Source: Pseudoscleropodium purum
Lineage: Eukaryota > Streptophyta > Bryopsida > Hypnales > Brachytheciaceae
Assembly (NCBI GenBank): GCA_963969395.1
Contig: OZ017801.1
Span: forward strand, 10,173,611-10,237,610
Direction: 5' to 3'
DNA length: 64,000 nt
The notes beneath the pieces were generated by a model. It ran no database searches and was not told where the DNA came from. It saw nothing but the letters and a program-made list of their open reading frames with translations. Position numbers and translations under genes: made by a program. Position 1 is the stretch's first letter, and each line of letters starts with the position of its first letter. This document shows, piece after piece, positions 22,300-35,500 of the stretch.

Positions 22300-23484
22300 T
22301 TATCCTTAAATCTTGTTGGCCTAAATGCCCTTGCAATTGACAAGCAAATTATTTGTGGAAGAACTTACAAAATTCCTATGGACAAGGGCATGTTAAGTCA
22401 TAAGGGCATTCATTCATCAAGATTTATATTAGATAAGGTGTCTCTTCTAAGTCAAATGCAAAAGACAATGTCCTACACCTTCAAAATCAAGGCACCTTTT
22501 TGCAAAGGCCCTAAAGAAAAAACCTGATTTCTATTCTTTAAATCAAACAAATGTGACCGTGAGGCTCTATCTTAGGTGAACAATATTATTGATAACATGG
22601 AAATTGCTATGTATTTCAAGCAAAAAATCTTACCAAATTTGATAAACTAATGTTTCCATTACATTCTAAAAAAGGATCTTTATTGCACTTATTGCAAAAA
22701 AATTCCCTTAAAATATGTAATCTACATAAGTCTAACCTAACTTATCTAAGTCTAACCTATTTACAAAATTCAACACAATATGTCAAAGACTTGTATCAAA
22801 GATCAATCCTCCCTCAACATTTACAATCACATCCACAATATGACTTGAAGTTTGTACCTCAATAATCTAGTAAATCTCAGGGGAGAAAAGAAACATGAGA
22901 AAAGAAAAGGTTTTAAGAAAAGGTTTTAAGTTTTAAAAAAAAATAAAAGTAAAAACCACCCAAAGAAGGGGTCCTCTTGAACAAAAACATATATGCTGGG
23001 TAAAGGATTATCAAAAGAGACCACTCTTTGTCCAATCTGAATCCATCCATCTCAACGTTGTGCACTATGAATAGAGTTGTAGATAAGATTTGGAAACTCA
23101 AATTTGGAAACCAAAGTTGATGTGGCATGGTTGCCATTGTCTTTGTCTAGAAGATAGAGCCAATAAAGGGGTGAGCTTGAGAATAGAAATCTTTAAATTC
23201 ATACTACTATGAATTATAGGAAAATTCTATTGTACTAATATATTAGTGTCCATGAATCTTGGTCAAAACTAATAATCAATTCAAAAATATGTTACATGTA
23301 CATTGTTCTAAGATTTGGGATATCCTAGAATGGAAGCAATGTTATCTTCAATATTATTGAAGCCTACATTTGAGGGGGTTTAATTTGCATTTAATTGCGC
23401 AAAAGGGAGTTGATGTAGAGTGATTAGATTGTGTATAAGAGCCAAATCTATTGAGAAATTTTTTTCATCACTCTCCTCTCAAAA

Positions 23485-23838
23485 GATGGCTCCCCCCTTG
23501 GTTTGCATTAGTTGCCCCCCCTCCTTCTCTCATAAAATTTACAGGCCATTGATATTTTTTAAGAAAAATGTTTATCCTCGAAACTGTCGTTGATTTCTCA
23601 AAAAATCACAAGTTGTTGATCTTATGAGATTGAATATGAGCTATCTAAATATGAAATACAAAATGAATATTGGATATAGATATAGTACCGCATACAAATA
23701 CTACATACGGTACCGGATATGGATACAATACTAGATATGGATATAGAATGAATTGTTCTATATTGATTGTCAAATAAGTTGGTGTGTGAAAATTACAAGA
23801 AGGGAGAAGGGGGGAAGAAATGAAAATTTGAAAATCTT
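23485..23838 (+). repeat. Dispersed element family 1, member b
   Basis: This is the diverged relative of 2668-3088, with the same order of landmarks including reiterated GATATGGATAC-like words in the middle. Substitutions are frequent, so the pair is much older than the tandem array. Confidence 0.75.
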
Positions 23839-25874
23839 AAATTTATAATCTCAGTGACACAAAGGCCTCGTGGAACCTCTATGTTACTATCTATCCAAAC
23901 GATGACACCTTCACCTTCACTATAATTTTGACTTAGAGCAACCTTCCTTGTTGTGTTGGAATTGAAAATGAATTTATAAGTTTTCAAAAATCAAAATTAT
24001 CTTCACCAAGGTTCCATGAGTACTTTTCTATTTCACTTCTATATGAGTAGCAAGAACTTACATTAACTCCTAAATGATTTTGACTATGTTTTCACCAAAA
24101 CTACTTCCAAACTGCCATTTCTAGTACATGTACTAAATTTTAGAAAAAAAAACATATTTGTATGAAACAATGTCCAAAATGGTGGTTACTCTATGAGTTC
24201 ATTTTTAAAGTGAAGTTGGCTACATGATTGAAAAATTTCAGATCATTTAGAATCATACAACATATAGAAAAAAAATAGTAAATAGAAAAGAGTAGAGAAT
24301 GATTCAAAATACAAATTGTTAACAATTTATTTATGGAATTGAAAAATGACAATCCCAATGGTTGTAATAAAAAATCTACACCCAAGGTTTTATTTTTTTC
24401 CAAAATATTGAAAATTGAGTTAAATAAAGGACTTCAAAGTTTGTCTTAGAGTAGAGATTCAATAACAACTTGCAAACTCCCACAAACTAAAACTCCTCAT
24501 AACTTTTGACTTATTGATCAAATTGGACTGATTCAAAGCTTTCCAAGTATATATAAATCTAAAGAACCAATTTCAAATTTTAATTTCTAAAGAAAATGAT
24601 TTTTATAGAATTTTTTTTTTCTACCCGAACTGTCCATTAAACAATGAAAAGTACATATTATACAATAACTTTTTAACCATATAGTCAAAAGTTATGAAAA
24701 TTGTTGGGCCTCAAAACTACTCTTTGGGATACATATTGCATTAAAATTTCAAAGAAAAGAAATAAAAACTCCATTTGTAGTGAGGTGCCCAAAATTTCTA
24801 TGTTGCTAAAAAACGCAATTAGGTGTTTAAGGGTTAATATTTTAAGAGTAGTTTGCCTTGTCATCAAACTAAAAGCAATTAAAAAGCTCAATGTCAGTGT
24901 TAAAAATAGTATTTTTGAAAACAAAAACTTGCTTCACCTACTATTCTCAAGCTTCTTCCTAAAACTTTGTCAACCATCAATTTTGATTCTCTTCTTCCAT
25001 GTAGAATTCTAGAATTTTTTTTGTAATTCTCACAAGGTGTGGTTGATTTTGCATAAATACAAATTTATTCCTATGTCAATATCAAATTAGGAGGCTGTTG
25101 CCCATTATAAATAACTCAAAATAACCACATTTTACTAGCCATAGAAACTCAAACAATTCATGCCTCAATCCATGTTTATACCACTTATTTACCTTATAAC
25201 ATTACAAAGGACAAAAAGTGTCCAATGAAGAATCCAATGACTAAGCTAGTCACGTATGAAGAATACACCAAAGCCATTTTTTTTAAATATATTTGGATGT
25301 ACTTCATCCATTTAGTCTTGCTAAAAAATATCTGTCAATCACCCACTAGATGCTAGCTCTCTTTTCAATTTAACCTTGGAATTAGAATGGTCTCATGACC
25401 GAAAATTTGAACTTATAAACCTTTTGGTATGTCTTTCTTATTTTGTGACTAGGAATTATAAAAAATTTAAATTTGCTTGTGAAAATTTGAGATTGCCTTA
25501 GATTTTTTGAAGAAAAAAGGTGAAGGAAATTCATATCAAATTCATATTTAACTGAAAAGATTTGAAATACTCTCCCTCTCCATATATAATAGTGTAGAAA
25601 ATTGTGTTGTAAATCAAGTTTCCAAATCTTTCCAATAATAGCCCATAGTTATTGAAACTAGGCTTGATAAAATTTACTTCATTAGTCTGATTAAAATTCA
25701 AAATTTTGAGGGACAAAATTTATATCAAGAGCAAGGAGCTAGATGTGGCTAAAATATTCTACTACAAGATAATTCACGAATTAAGCAAGTCTTCTTATAT
25801 AGAAAAGTCAACAATACCACTACAAGGAAATTTTCAATGCCATTCATAGAAAAATGCATTCAAGCAACTTTTAA

Positions 25875-26445
25875 AACAATTGAATGAAAATTTATCTTTT
25901 CCTTCCTATAGAAATTCCTAAAGTCATCCTTCATATTCACCAATAACCTAGGCCATGTAACTTGTTTTCAACCACATTGGCTTGCAAAATGAGACATGTT
26001 TTCAAGCACAATTGCTTATGCACCTTGCAAATCACATGACCTTTTAATATGTTCATCAATTGACTTTTCAAGCCCAGTTGGCATATTTGCTTTACAGACA
26101 TGGGGAGTGTTAGCATTTGAGCATAGAATCTACAAGCCCATGAGCCTAAGAGTTTATATTATAAACACCTTCTATGGTTATAAGTGTCTATATTATAGAT
26201 ACCTATGTTAAAGACTCTTTTCATGTTATAGTTGTATCTATGTTAATATAAATACATATATTGTAAACACTTTCAAATCATTGTAGGTTTAGGGTATTTA
26301 GTCTACAACTAGATTCATGATTCACATGCTAGCATAGTTGCAAAGACATAAGGACACAAATTGACAATTTGGCCTCTTTCAAGGTTGATGCATTCATTCA
26401 AGCACCAAGCGCCATATGCAACAAACCAAAGGGAGGTTCTTGATT
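25875..26445 (+). repeat. Dispersed element family 3, member a
   Basis: This stretch is related to 28931-29325 in the same orientation. Shared blocks in order are CAATTG(A/G)ATGAAAAT, CCTAAAGTCATCCT, TTTTCAA(A)CCACA, ACTTTTCAAGCCCA, AAGGACACAAAT and GATGCATTCA. The last ~90 bases (from about 26365) also resemble the segment around 29485-29575 at the copy junction. Confidence 0.65.
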
Positions 26446-27007
26446 GACTTTTTTATGCAAGATTCAAGTTCAAAATTCAAATTTTGTATACTTGTAGAAA
26501 ATGTATGAAATTTTGTATAAATATAAAAAACATTTGACTTGTAGTAAAATCATAATATCAAAACCTTTTTAAAATTTTGAAAGTCAAGGTACATCCTATG
26601 ATAATTACTATAATAGTTATGAAGATAAGATATGCTAAATCTAATTTTGCTCTAAGAACTTTCTCTAACACAAAGATATATATTGGAATATTCAATGTAC
26701 TCAAAGTAAATATTTTAGACTGAGTTTTATTTTATTTTATTTCAACCTAGTTTCAACTTCAATAATTCAAATCGAATTCAATTAAAGTCTATAATTTATG
26801 ATCTAAAGTGGGTTTTACATTTTTTTTAAAGGTAAATTAATTGAAGAATGTTCAGAAATGTAGTCAATATCTAAAATTTGTATAAGTGCTTAGAATGATG
26901 CTTTAAAGACTCTTCACTTTAGTAATGTTCTTTATTACAATTTATAATGTGAAAATGACATACACTAGTAAAAATGAAATGTGTTTTTTTGAGTCTAGTC
27001 ATTTTGT

Positions 27008-27245
27008 CCTTGAGGAATGTAAGCTTACGCCATCAAGGTTGTACAAAGTAGGATGGTCTATTCTACACATTTCACTCAGTCTAAGTATAATCAATTGCCT
27101 TGGAGGTATGTAAGCTTACACCATCAAGGTTGTATGAAGTAGGATGGCCTGTTTCACACATCTTGTTCAATCGAAGTGTAATCAATTGTTGTAGAGGTAT
27201 GTAAGCTTACGCCATCAAGGTTGTACAAAGTAGGATGATCCATTT
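27008..27245 (+). repeat. 91-bp tandem repeat, ~2.6 units
   Basis: Units begin at 27008, 27098 and 27189 and share GTAAGCTTAC(G/A)CCATCAAGG followed by TTGTA(C/T)(A/G)AAGTAGGATG, then (A/G)TAATCAATTG at the unit end. The third is partial. Divergence is low to moderate. No coding or CRISPR character is seen. Confidence 0.88.
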
Positions 27246-27907
27246 TCAAGACATTTTTCAATTTTTTGCAACTAGAAATGGATTGATTACATTGTGTGTT
27301 TAATCTAAAGCTATCATTCTTGAATAATTAAGCTTTAGGTCATTATTATAGAATGAGTAGTGGCTACAATCAATGAATGTGTTTAATCTAAAGCTATAGA
27401 ATGATTTCGAAGATACAAAAGGTTCCAAGCACAGTATGGGTATCACTTCCGAGATTGTCCGGACTTTAGAAAAATGTCCTTCCGGAAATGAAAACAATAT
27501 TGGAAAATTAAAAAATTACATGGTGTTATACAAGGCATGTTAGTACACCACAATCATGTTCCATATAGGTCAAATTCAAAAATTGAATTTTCTCCTAATT
27601 TCACATATTCAGCACCTAATTGCATTATAATAGTGAAAGGACTAAATATTTAAGTTTTTAATATTAAAACAACTAGGCATGCACCTTATTAAGTTTGTAT
27701 TTAAGAATTTCATGTGGTTTTAAGAAGATAATGTTATGAAATTGTAGTCCTTTTAAATTGTGTAAAAATATATGATTTTAAAAAGTTCCCATAAATAAAG
27801 ATATATAGTAATACATCAAATTAAGAATTAAAATTGAACATGGATATGACTCAAACATTGTTTTAGCTAATTATCATGTTTATAAACATTTTTTTCTATA
27901 AATTGGT

Positions 27908-27942
27908 ATTCCGGATTGTTCCTTTTGCCTCAAATCCGGAAT
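27908..27942. repeat. Perfect 10-bp inverted repeat (hairpin)
   Basis: ATTCCGGATT at 27908-27917 is matched by AATCCGGAAT at 27933-27942 with a 15-base, T-rich loop. It has no neighbouring gene and no T-run after it. The same structure is in copy B at 57436-57470. Confidence 0.6.
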
Positions 27943-28850
27943 AGAGACAATTCTAGAATTGACAACAAAGGAATGAAAAGGAATATCAAAATTATTCAAT
28001 TTTCTTGCTCAATAATGTTGTAGATGGAATATTACAACTTTCTCATGAATTTATCATCAAATTCTTGTAAATAAAAAATGTCTAATTTCTAGTATACATT
28101 GAATGAGTCAAAAAATGATAGTGTTTTGTGGAGACAGTCCTTTTTGGAATCCATATCGTGCACTTGCCCAAAAGGAACTTCTTCTTTTTGAAGTATAAAG
28201 TCATTAAAATGTGTAATTTTCTAAGACATTGATGTTGAGGTCATTTTAGGTGTATAATATCACTATTTAGATGTATTTTAAGTCAATTTTAGAAAATCTA
28301 TTGAATTGTTTGGGCTATTTGTCTTCAAATTTCATAAAGTTCATTGCAAATTCATATTCTTTTGAAATATAAAATTTCAATATATGTAACCTTTTCTTAC
28401 CATTCTTTGCATTTAAAGAAAAGATTCAATGCATTCAAAGAAATTTATTTGCAATGAGGTCATCTACATTGATTAATTGAAACAATTAGTGCATGTGACT
28501 CTAATCACCAATATTGAACTATTGATATTTTGAATTAGAATAGGTTGAAATATCACTATTAATACTAAACAATTTTTATAAGAAAAAAAATTTAATTATA
28601 GCATCACTAATTTTATGGATGATACTAATTCCCCTCTCTCCTTCACTATTACAACAAATTAGTGTATTAAATCAACCAACCTAACAACACCATGTTTCAA
28701 ATTCTATTAGTCCAATATAGAAATTTTTAGGCCTTAGTTGGGCCATTTAATTGCATGAGAATGTGTAAATATAGAAAATATCAACCAAAATTGTCTTACA
28801 GAAAAATTGTCAATAAAAGTTAAATTTTGTGTCCATTGGTTTTTTTATTT

Positions 28851-28870
28851 AAATAAATAAATAAATAAAT
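28851..28870 (+). repeat. (AAAT)n microsatellite
   Basis: Five uninterrupted AAAT units lie in AT-rich DNA; the length is the same in copy B. Confidence 0.9.
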
Positions 28871-28930
28871 TTTTATTTTAAAATATATATTGAAAAAAAT
28901 GAAAAATTTGTTGCTTTTGCACATCCGCCG

Positions 28931-29325
28931 AATCAATTGGATGAAAATCTATCCTTTTTAATATGTAAGAATCCCTAAAGTCATCCTAAGAGCATCACCT
29001 TTGGGCATGGTGACTCAATCTAAAAAACTAATAAACCACCCTTCTAAAGTCCTTACTAAGTCATCAACCACCAATCATTAGAAGCAAGCTATTTTCAAAC
29101 CACACATTTGATTGCAAAGCAAGCCTTATTTTCAAGCTTGTTGCCTACTCATCTTGTCTTGTAAACTGGATGACCCTTCTTTACATATTCATCCACTAAC
29201 TTTTCAAGCCCACTGGGTGATGCTCTAATAAGGACACAAATCAACATTTTTGCCTCTTCCATGGTTAGTTGATGCATTCAAGTGCCAATTGTAGTGAATT
29301 GAAAGGAGGTTGCATCAATTGCTGT
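28931..29325 (+). repeat. Dispersed element family 3, member b, next to the copy junction
   Basis: This is the relative of 25875-26445. Its end (about 29234-29325: GCCTCTTCC, GTTGATGCATTCAAG, GAATTGAAAGGAGGTTG) is echoed about 250 bases later across 29485-29575 (ACCTCTTTCATTCAAGG, TTGACGCATTCA, GAACTGAAGGGAGGTAGG), where copy A passes into copy B. Confidence 0.6.
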
Positions 29326-29510
29326 TTTTTAAGTGAAAATTCTCTCTCTCTCTCTCTTGAGATTTGAGCTTGTCAGTCCCCATCCCTCCAAAATTGCACC
29401 TCTAACCATGTCAAATTGTTGATGTGGCGATGTTCCCATCTGTCTGGGAACCTACAACCTTCTAGAGGTCTAAAATTATTTGACATTTTCACCTCTTTCA
29501 TTCAAGGTAA

Positions 29511-32500
29511 CTAAGTTACTTGATTGACGCATTCATAGAATCGCCCAATGCAATGAACTGAAGGGAGGTAGGTTGCCGCTTGCCCTCATTTCCTCGAAGC
29601 GATCCATCCAAGGAAGTGGTTCTGGAAGAGCTGCTGCTAAGTTAAGTTTAAGCCAAGTCCAGTCGCGACCAACGATCTCATCCTCAACGAGACACTACTG
29701 AGGACGAAGATTTCCTCTAATGATAAGAAAGCAAGCGGCCATCAAGGAAGAGTGCCAACCACCAATGCGCAAGTGGACTGCCAGATTCCACCAGCGCCTC
29801 ATCAGAAGCCAACTGCACCCTGGATTGAGGCTCGAATGTTAAAAGCATCGTACATGAAGCAGCCGCTCAAAGGCAGGCAGGCTGGCAGGCAGGGGAGGAA
29901 CAAGCAATGAGGAATTAGTTCTTTCTGGTGAGGAATCCCTTCTCGGAAATTCCAATCCGTCACAGGTCTAGTAGTTGCCAGGCATCCCAGCTAGCTAGTA
30001 GGTTCAAGTTCATCAGGCGCGTAGCTAGAGGGAGCCTGGGTTCAGTTGTGGGACTTCGTAAGAAGAAGCGCATACCGTACTCCGACCCACCACACTACTC
30101 GCCAGTTTGGAGGGAGCGGAGGTGGTGCGGAGATTGAAGCGGTGGAGATCATCAGATGCGCTGCCCACCGCGATCCGCAACGCGCCCAGGCAGCAGTTGT
30201 AGTAGGGCCGCAAAATTCATCCTCAGAGGACGAAGCTGGTCACTGCGGAAATCATCTGCTTTGGTACTTGTGTGTGTAGCTGGCTTAAGAAAATGCAAAA
30301 GCATCGCTTATTGGAAGTCAAACTACTGTAGATTGAAGACCTCTGTCCCCTTTTCACACAAAATGTCGAGGATGAATAGTTGCACTTCTGTCTTGCATGG
30401 AGAGGTTCTTTGTCATTCATCCGATAGAAAATGTCTTTAGCGCTATTTATGGGTTCAGCTCCTTTGGTTGCTATTTGGGTTGGATTTCAAAAGGGTTCAC
30501 TAAACTAAAAACAAGCTATTTAAGATATTAGAGTTGATCATAAAGTGTGTGCAATGCGGGACCAAGAGGTGGAGTTTGAGAAAAAAAAACAAGACGAAAG
30601 AGCTCCTTGGAACTAATCCAATTCTAGGGTGTGGTGGAGTTTGAATTGGTGTTGTGTGTTTCTTATGTGTTATTCTTAATTAATCCATAAATGATGCGGA
30701 AGACGTTTTTTGCGTGATCAATGGCAGAGAATCCTTCTATATGGGACAGAAGTGCAACTGTTCATCCTTGAAACTTTGTATGAAAAAGGGAGGTCTTCTA
30801 TAGTTGTTTGACTTCCAATTAATGAGTATTTTGGATTTTTTTTTTACAAGTAGATGATTCACATTGTAGCAAAAAGGACGATTTCCACAGTCACCAACCT
30901 ATCTTTTAAAGCTTAAATCTTCCTCTAGCAACATTGTTACAACTAGAGAAGACTTTTACAATTAACTCTATCAATCCCAAAAGGACTAGGGATGGGGGGA
31001 AGGTTGAACTGATAGCTCTTATTTTCTTGACTAACTCTCGTAATAAGCATAATTCCTTATTTGTGTGGAATAATTTTGATGATTGCCTCCATCAAAATGA
31101 AAGAAGACTTATATTGCTTTCCTATGGAAAAAAAGATGTCTGAAATCTCATAATTTATAAAAAAAATGCCACTATTGACAAGATTGATGAAAGATGTTCA
31201 CTTAGGTAGTATTTGTATATATGGTGAAATCATAATGCTCAAAAGTGCTCCAAAAACTTTGATTTTTTTTTCCACATGAATATACCATCATGTTTTTTAT
31301 ATGTAATTTTTTTCAAGTCATTTTGAGGTGTGGAAAAAATAATATGAGAATGTGAAGTGATGGCCCAAAACACCTTCTCCATTCTCAAAAAATTCACCTA
31401 AAATTGCACAATTGATCATTATTTGATTGGATTGCATTAACAGATTCAATAGAAAAAATTGTGTAGGGTCTTTTTGTTGTTCATATAGTATGAGTGAAGT
31501 TTACATATTAAATTTTTTGCAAATGTATTTGTGGAAGTCACATAGTAGTCTTAAGGGTTAATATCAAATTCTACATGTGCACACTAAATTTTAAAAGCAA
31601 CACCTTTGACCCCCACCCCCCAAATTTGAGCATCATCACTTCAAAACTTGCACAAAGAATTTCTTTACCTAGTGATTAGTCATGGCCTTTTTCATCAACC
31701 ACAAGGATTCTCAAGGTTGGCATACTCATCATTCAAATTAGAAGGCTACTATTTTGTTTATTGAGGGTCAATTTTTTTGAGGATGCTCTAACATTGTCAA
31801 ACAAAGTATTTGGTCTTCAAAACAATATTGCAAACCAAGAATATTGGCTAAAAATGAAATTATTCTTTGTGTATGCTATTGAGGATTTACTACCTCATAA
31901 TATTTTCACCTACATACCTAACTTTTCTTCAAATTTAAGGAAGTGAGTTGATTGGCAATTGATGATATGTTGTACTAAGTGAAAAATACTTCTCAAATAA
32001 AAACATTGGATTTGAAATATCTATCACTAATTATTGAATTTAGAATAAAGACCTTGAATTAGTTAGGAATGAGGTTTAGAAATAAAATTTATCCATCAAA
32101 AAATACAAGGCAAATTTAACATTTACTATGTATTACTCTATTTCCTTAATTGGGAGAGCTATGAAATAGGCTCACTAGATGGCTCCCCCTAGTTTGCATT
32201 AGTTATCCCCCCTCTCTCAAAAAATTTATAGGCCGTTGATTTTTTTTAAGAAAAATGCTTACCCTTGAAATTGCCATTGATTTCTCAAAAAATCACAAGA
32301 CATTTGTCTTGTGAAATTTAATCTGAGTTGTCCAAATATGAAATACAAAATGAATACCAAATACATACACAACATCAGATATGGATACATGATGAATATC
32401 GAATATGGATACCGGATACAAATGTAGTACCAGATATGGATATGGAAGGAATATAAAATATGAGTATTGAGTACAAATACAATACCAGATATAGATACAA

Positions 32501-35500
32501 AAGGAATTATCCCATATTGATTGTTACAATATTGGTTTCTGAAAATCACAAGAAGGAGGAGGAAGAAAGGGATAGTGAATGAAAATTTTAAAATCTTTAA
32601 AACCCAAAAATAAAAGGGAGAGTCACTTTTGAGTGGATATTGGGTACCTTTCCTCACTATCCTCTCACTAACTTGATTAACTTTTGCCCCAAGTCAACAA
32701 CACACTAATCTTCAAATATATTTATTTGCAATGAAAAATGAAAGTATTAATCATGCACTTTTGAGACTCTTCACATTGTCATTTCAATAAGATTACTTTG
32801 TCTTATATAAAAAAAAACTTTAGATTTCAATATCTACAATGAGGACATGCTGAAGAAACTCAAAATTGTGTTAATTTTTAATTGCAAGTGATTATAAATT
32901 AAAAATCCATCAAGTATGGCAAGTATGATCAAAATTTGTCATTTTTTTTGACAAATGTTGATAGATTTCAACTATCGTTTTGCTCTTGTTACAAGTTTAT
33001 AGGAAATTTAACGAAAAATATTGCAATTATCTTGCCAAAATTTATTTCAACTTTGTTGAAACTTTGTTAGAAATTTATGGATATTGTATTGTATCTTCCA
33101 AAATAGCAAATGTATAATGAGAAATTCATCAAAACTTGAAAAAATCAACCAAAATTTTGGAATCATTCTAAATGGCTTACCATAATACAAAGTGTAACCA
33201 ACAACTTCTTTGATGAAACACTTATATATCTCAAACTCATAGATGAACTTGGAAGAATGCACATTAAATAGGAAGCTTTGGCCGAAGACCAACCAACATT
33301 GAGGGTGCCCTATGCAATACATTAAAGGCATGTGGTATTCTATCAAAAGAAGATTGAAGGTCAAAGATTCTAATTCACCATATTAACCCTGAAGTCCTAA
33401 ACAGATAAGCCTAAAACCACTTTTTCAGACTTCAAAGCTTCTCTTTGTGTATGCTCCCATTTTACAACTAAATATATTTGGAACTTTATTTTATTTCAGA
33501 AATGTAATTTCATGTATTCTATATCATAAAATTTTCCATCTTTTTGGTGAAAATGTACAATTATTATGAATTTTTGAATGAAAAGTAAAAAAAATTCATA
33601 TCAAGTACAAAACATGCTTAAAAAAACTGAAAATTTCTTCATAGGATTACATTATTAATAGTGTAGAACAACATGGTGCAAAAAAGAGCAAAAACTGCCA
33701 AAATACACAAATTTGCCATTTGCTTATATAGGAAATTAAAAATATATATTACAAAGAGAGAATATCCAACATCTTTAATTGAAATTGGATTCAAATAACT
33801 TCTTCCCCCCCATAAAATGGATGGAATTTTCTTCCATCCTTGAAGCTTTTTAGAAATCATCCACAAGACACAAAACACCTTTCAACAATTTAGAGTAAGA
33901 ACTATGTCTAAGATTTATTTATCAAAAAAAGACAATTGTTGTCCTATGTATTGAGTTGAATCCTTCTGATATTCTAAGTGGAATGAGTACAAGATTCTTT
34001 ACCAAATTTGTTGAAGGATTCCTGAGTACCCACTCATCTCTTTTCAATTTTACTTGATTTCCCAACTTTGAATAAAGCTTGTCAATTTCACTTGATTTGA
34101 GATCTAAAAAATTATACTTATCCATTTGCTTTGAAAATAGTTTCAATGGAAAGAATAAAGTGTATTCCTGATTCTTATCGTTGAAAATTTAAACATGCAA
34201 GTGTTGATTTGGAGTAATTTATGATTCTTGCTTATAAAAAAGATTGCATTTCAACAATTGCAAGGTGGATTGTGTGATGAGTTTGATAGCTCTTCATCTA
34301 AACTTAATGTTTTGGAAAGTGCATATTGGCATACTAACACAATTTTTAGTTGTATATGTCACTTCCAATCTCCAAAAAACTCTCATATGCAAATTTTTCA
34401 AACATTGTAGGGAACAACATACTAAAAATAAAGATACATACATCTATCTTCTTATAATCTCACAACCCCTATACAATTTCATATTGTAAACTAGTCTATT
34501 TATTAATAAGCACACTCTTGAAACATCTATATGGTTAGATTTTGAAAAACAAACAAAATCAATTTGTTTCATTGGAGATATCTATAAGCCTATGCTCACT
34601 GATAAACACACTCTTAAAACATTTATATAGTTAGATTTTGAAAAAGAATCAAAAACAATTTGCTTCATTGGGGATAACTATAGGCCCATGCTCTTTTTTC
34701 ATAGGAAAAACAATGCGCTTGAAAAAGACTTTCTAAGCTCTTAAATTGGGGTTAACAATGTATGAATTACTTTTCATTGCCTTGACATGAAATCTCAAAT
34801 TCATACCTTAAGTTAGGCTATTTGTTTGTTTTGTTTTGATATCTTGGACTGTGCATCCCCATTCGCGTTCTTGGTAATGTCAGAAAGCCTTCAACAAAGA
34901 TACTTTAGTTAGGCTATTTATTTGTTTTGTTTTGATATCCTGGAATGTGCATCCTCATTCGCATCCCCATTCATATTCTCGGTGATGTCAGAAAGCCCTC
35001 GGCAAAGAGGGGTGCATAGGCTTTGTTTTGTGGCAATCCAGCCAAGGGGGGTGCCAAAAGTTATTGAATTTTGAAGGTTTTATGAAATAAAAAAAATGAG
35101 AAAGTCATGTTCACTTTTATTTTGACCGTGGCAAACCGCACAAGGCACACTAGTCTAAGCTTAGGTTACTACAATTCTAGCATCCAGTAAGCTTACTCTC
35201 ATGCAGTCAAGCCGGCTGACTCATTCGGATTATCTCGTAGCCGAAAATAGACGGCAGAATCCCTACAGGAATAGAGAGTTGACAATCTGCAAGCTCATAT
35301 TGGGTCTAGAAATTGATCCTCCATTCCTTCCCAGAATCCCAGCCTCCCCAATTGCATGTGCTACTTTAATTTTTAGATGTCAAAAAACAAAGCTCGACGT
35401 GTTGCTTCCAAGCTTGGAAACTCCATCACCGATGCTAGCATCATCTTAAGAGAGTGCAGTGCAAGCAACATTTGATCAAACAAGAACAATCATTTGAAGA

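Larger units (their letters stand above)
21447..27007. other. AT-rich intergenic DNA with repeat elements, no gene seen
   Basis: The first few hundred bases should hold the 3' UTR of the monooxygenase. The rest is AT-rich with short chance frames and the dispersed elements at 22053-22299, 23485-23838 and 25875-26445. Nothing in the frames at 22288-22527, 22650-22865 or 24701-25012 is recognisable. Confidence 0.65.
1..29510. repeat. Tandem array, copy A (29,510-bp period)
   Basis: The sequence beginning at base 1 recurs at 29511 and again at 59039, in the same orientation and without spacer. Every gene and repeat of copy A reappears in copy B at +29510 up to the GA microsatellite (16172-16356) and at +29528 after it. 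The only differences seen by eye are two substitutions and an 18-bp microsatellite length change. The real unit boundary cannot be placed because neither end of the array is in the window. Confidence 0.97.
27246..29510. other. AT-rich DNA to the copy junction, no gene seen
   Basis: The stretch includes a GTTTAATCTAAAGCTAT word repeated at about 27298 and 27380, a hairpin at 27908-27942, an AAAT microsatellite at 28851-28870, a TC run at about 29341-29358, and a dispersed element at 28931-29325. No coding frame was recognised. Confidence 0.65.

Noticed and set aside
27008..27245. CRISPR-like repeat-spacer array
   Set aside because: Repeats and intervening bases diverge together with a 91-bp period, there are fewer than three units, and the genome is that of a plant.
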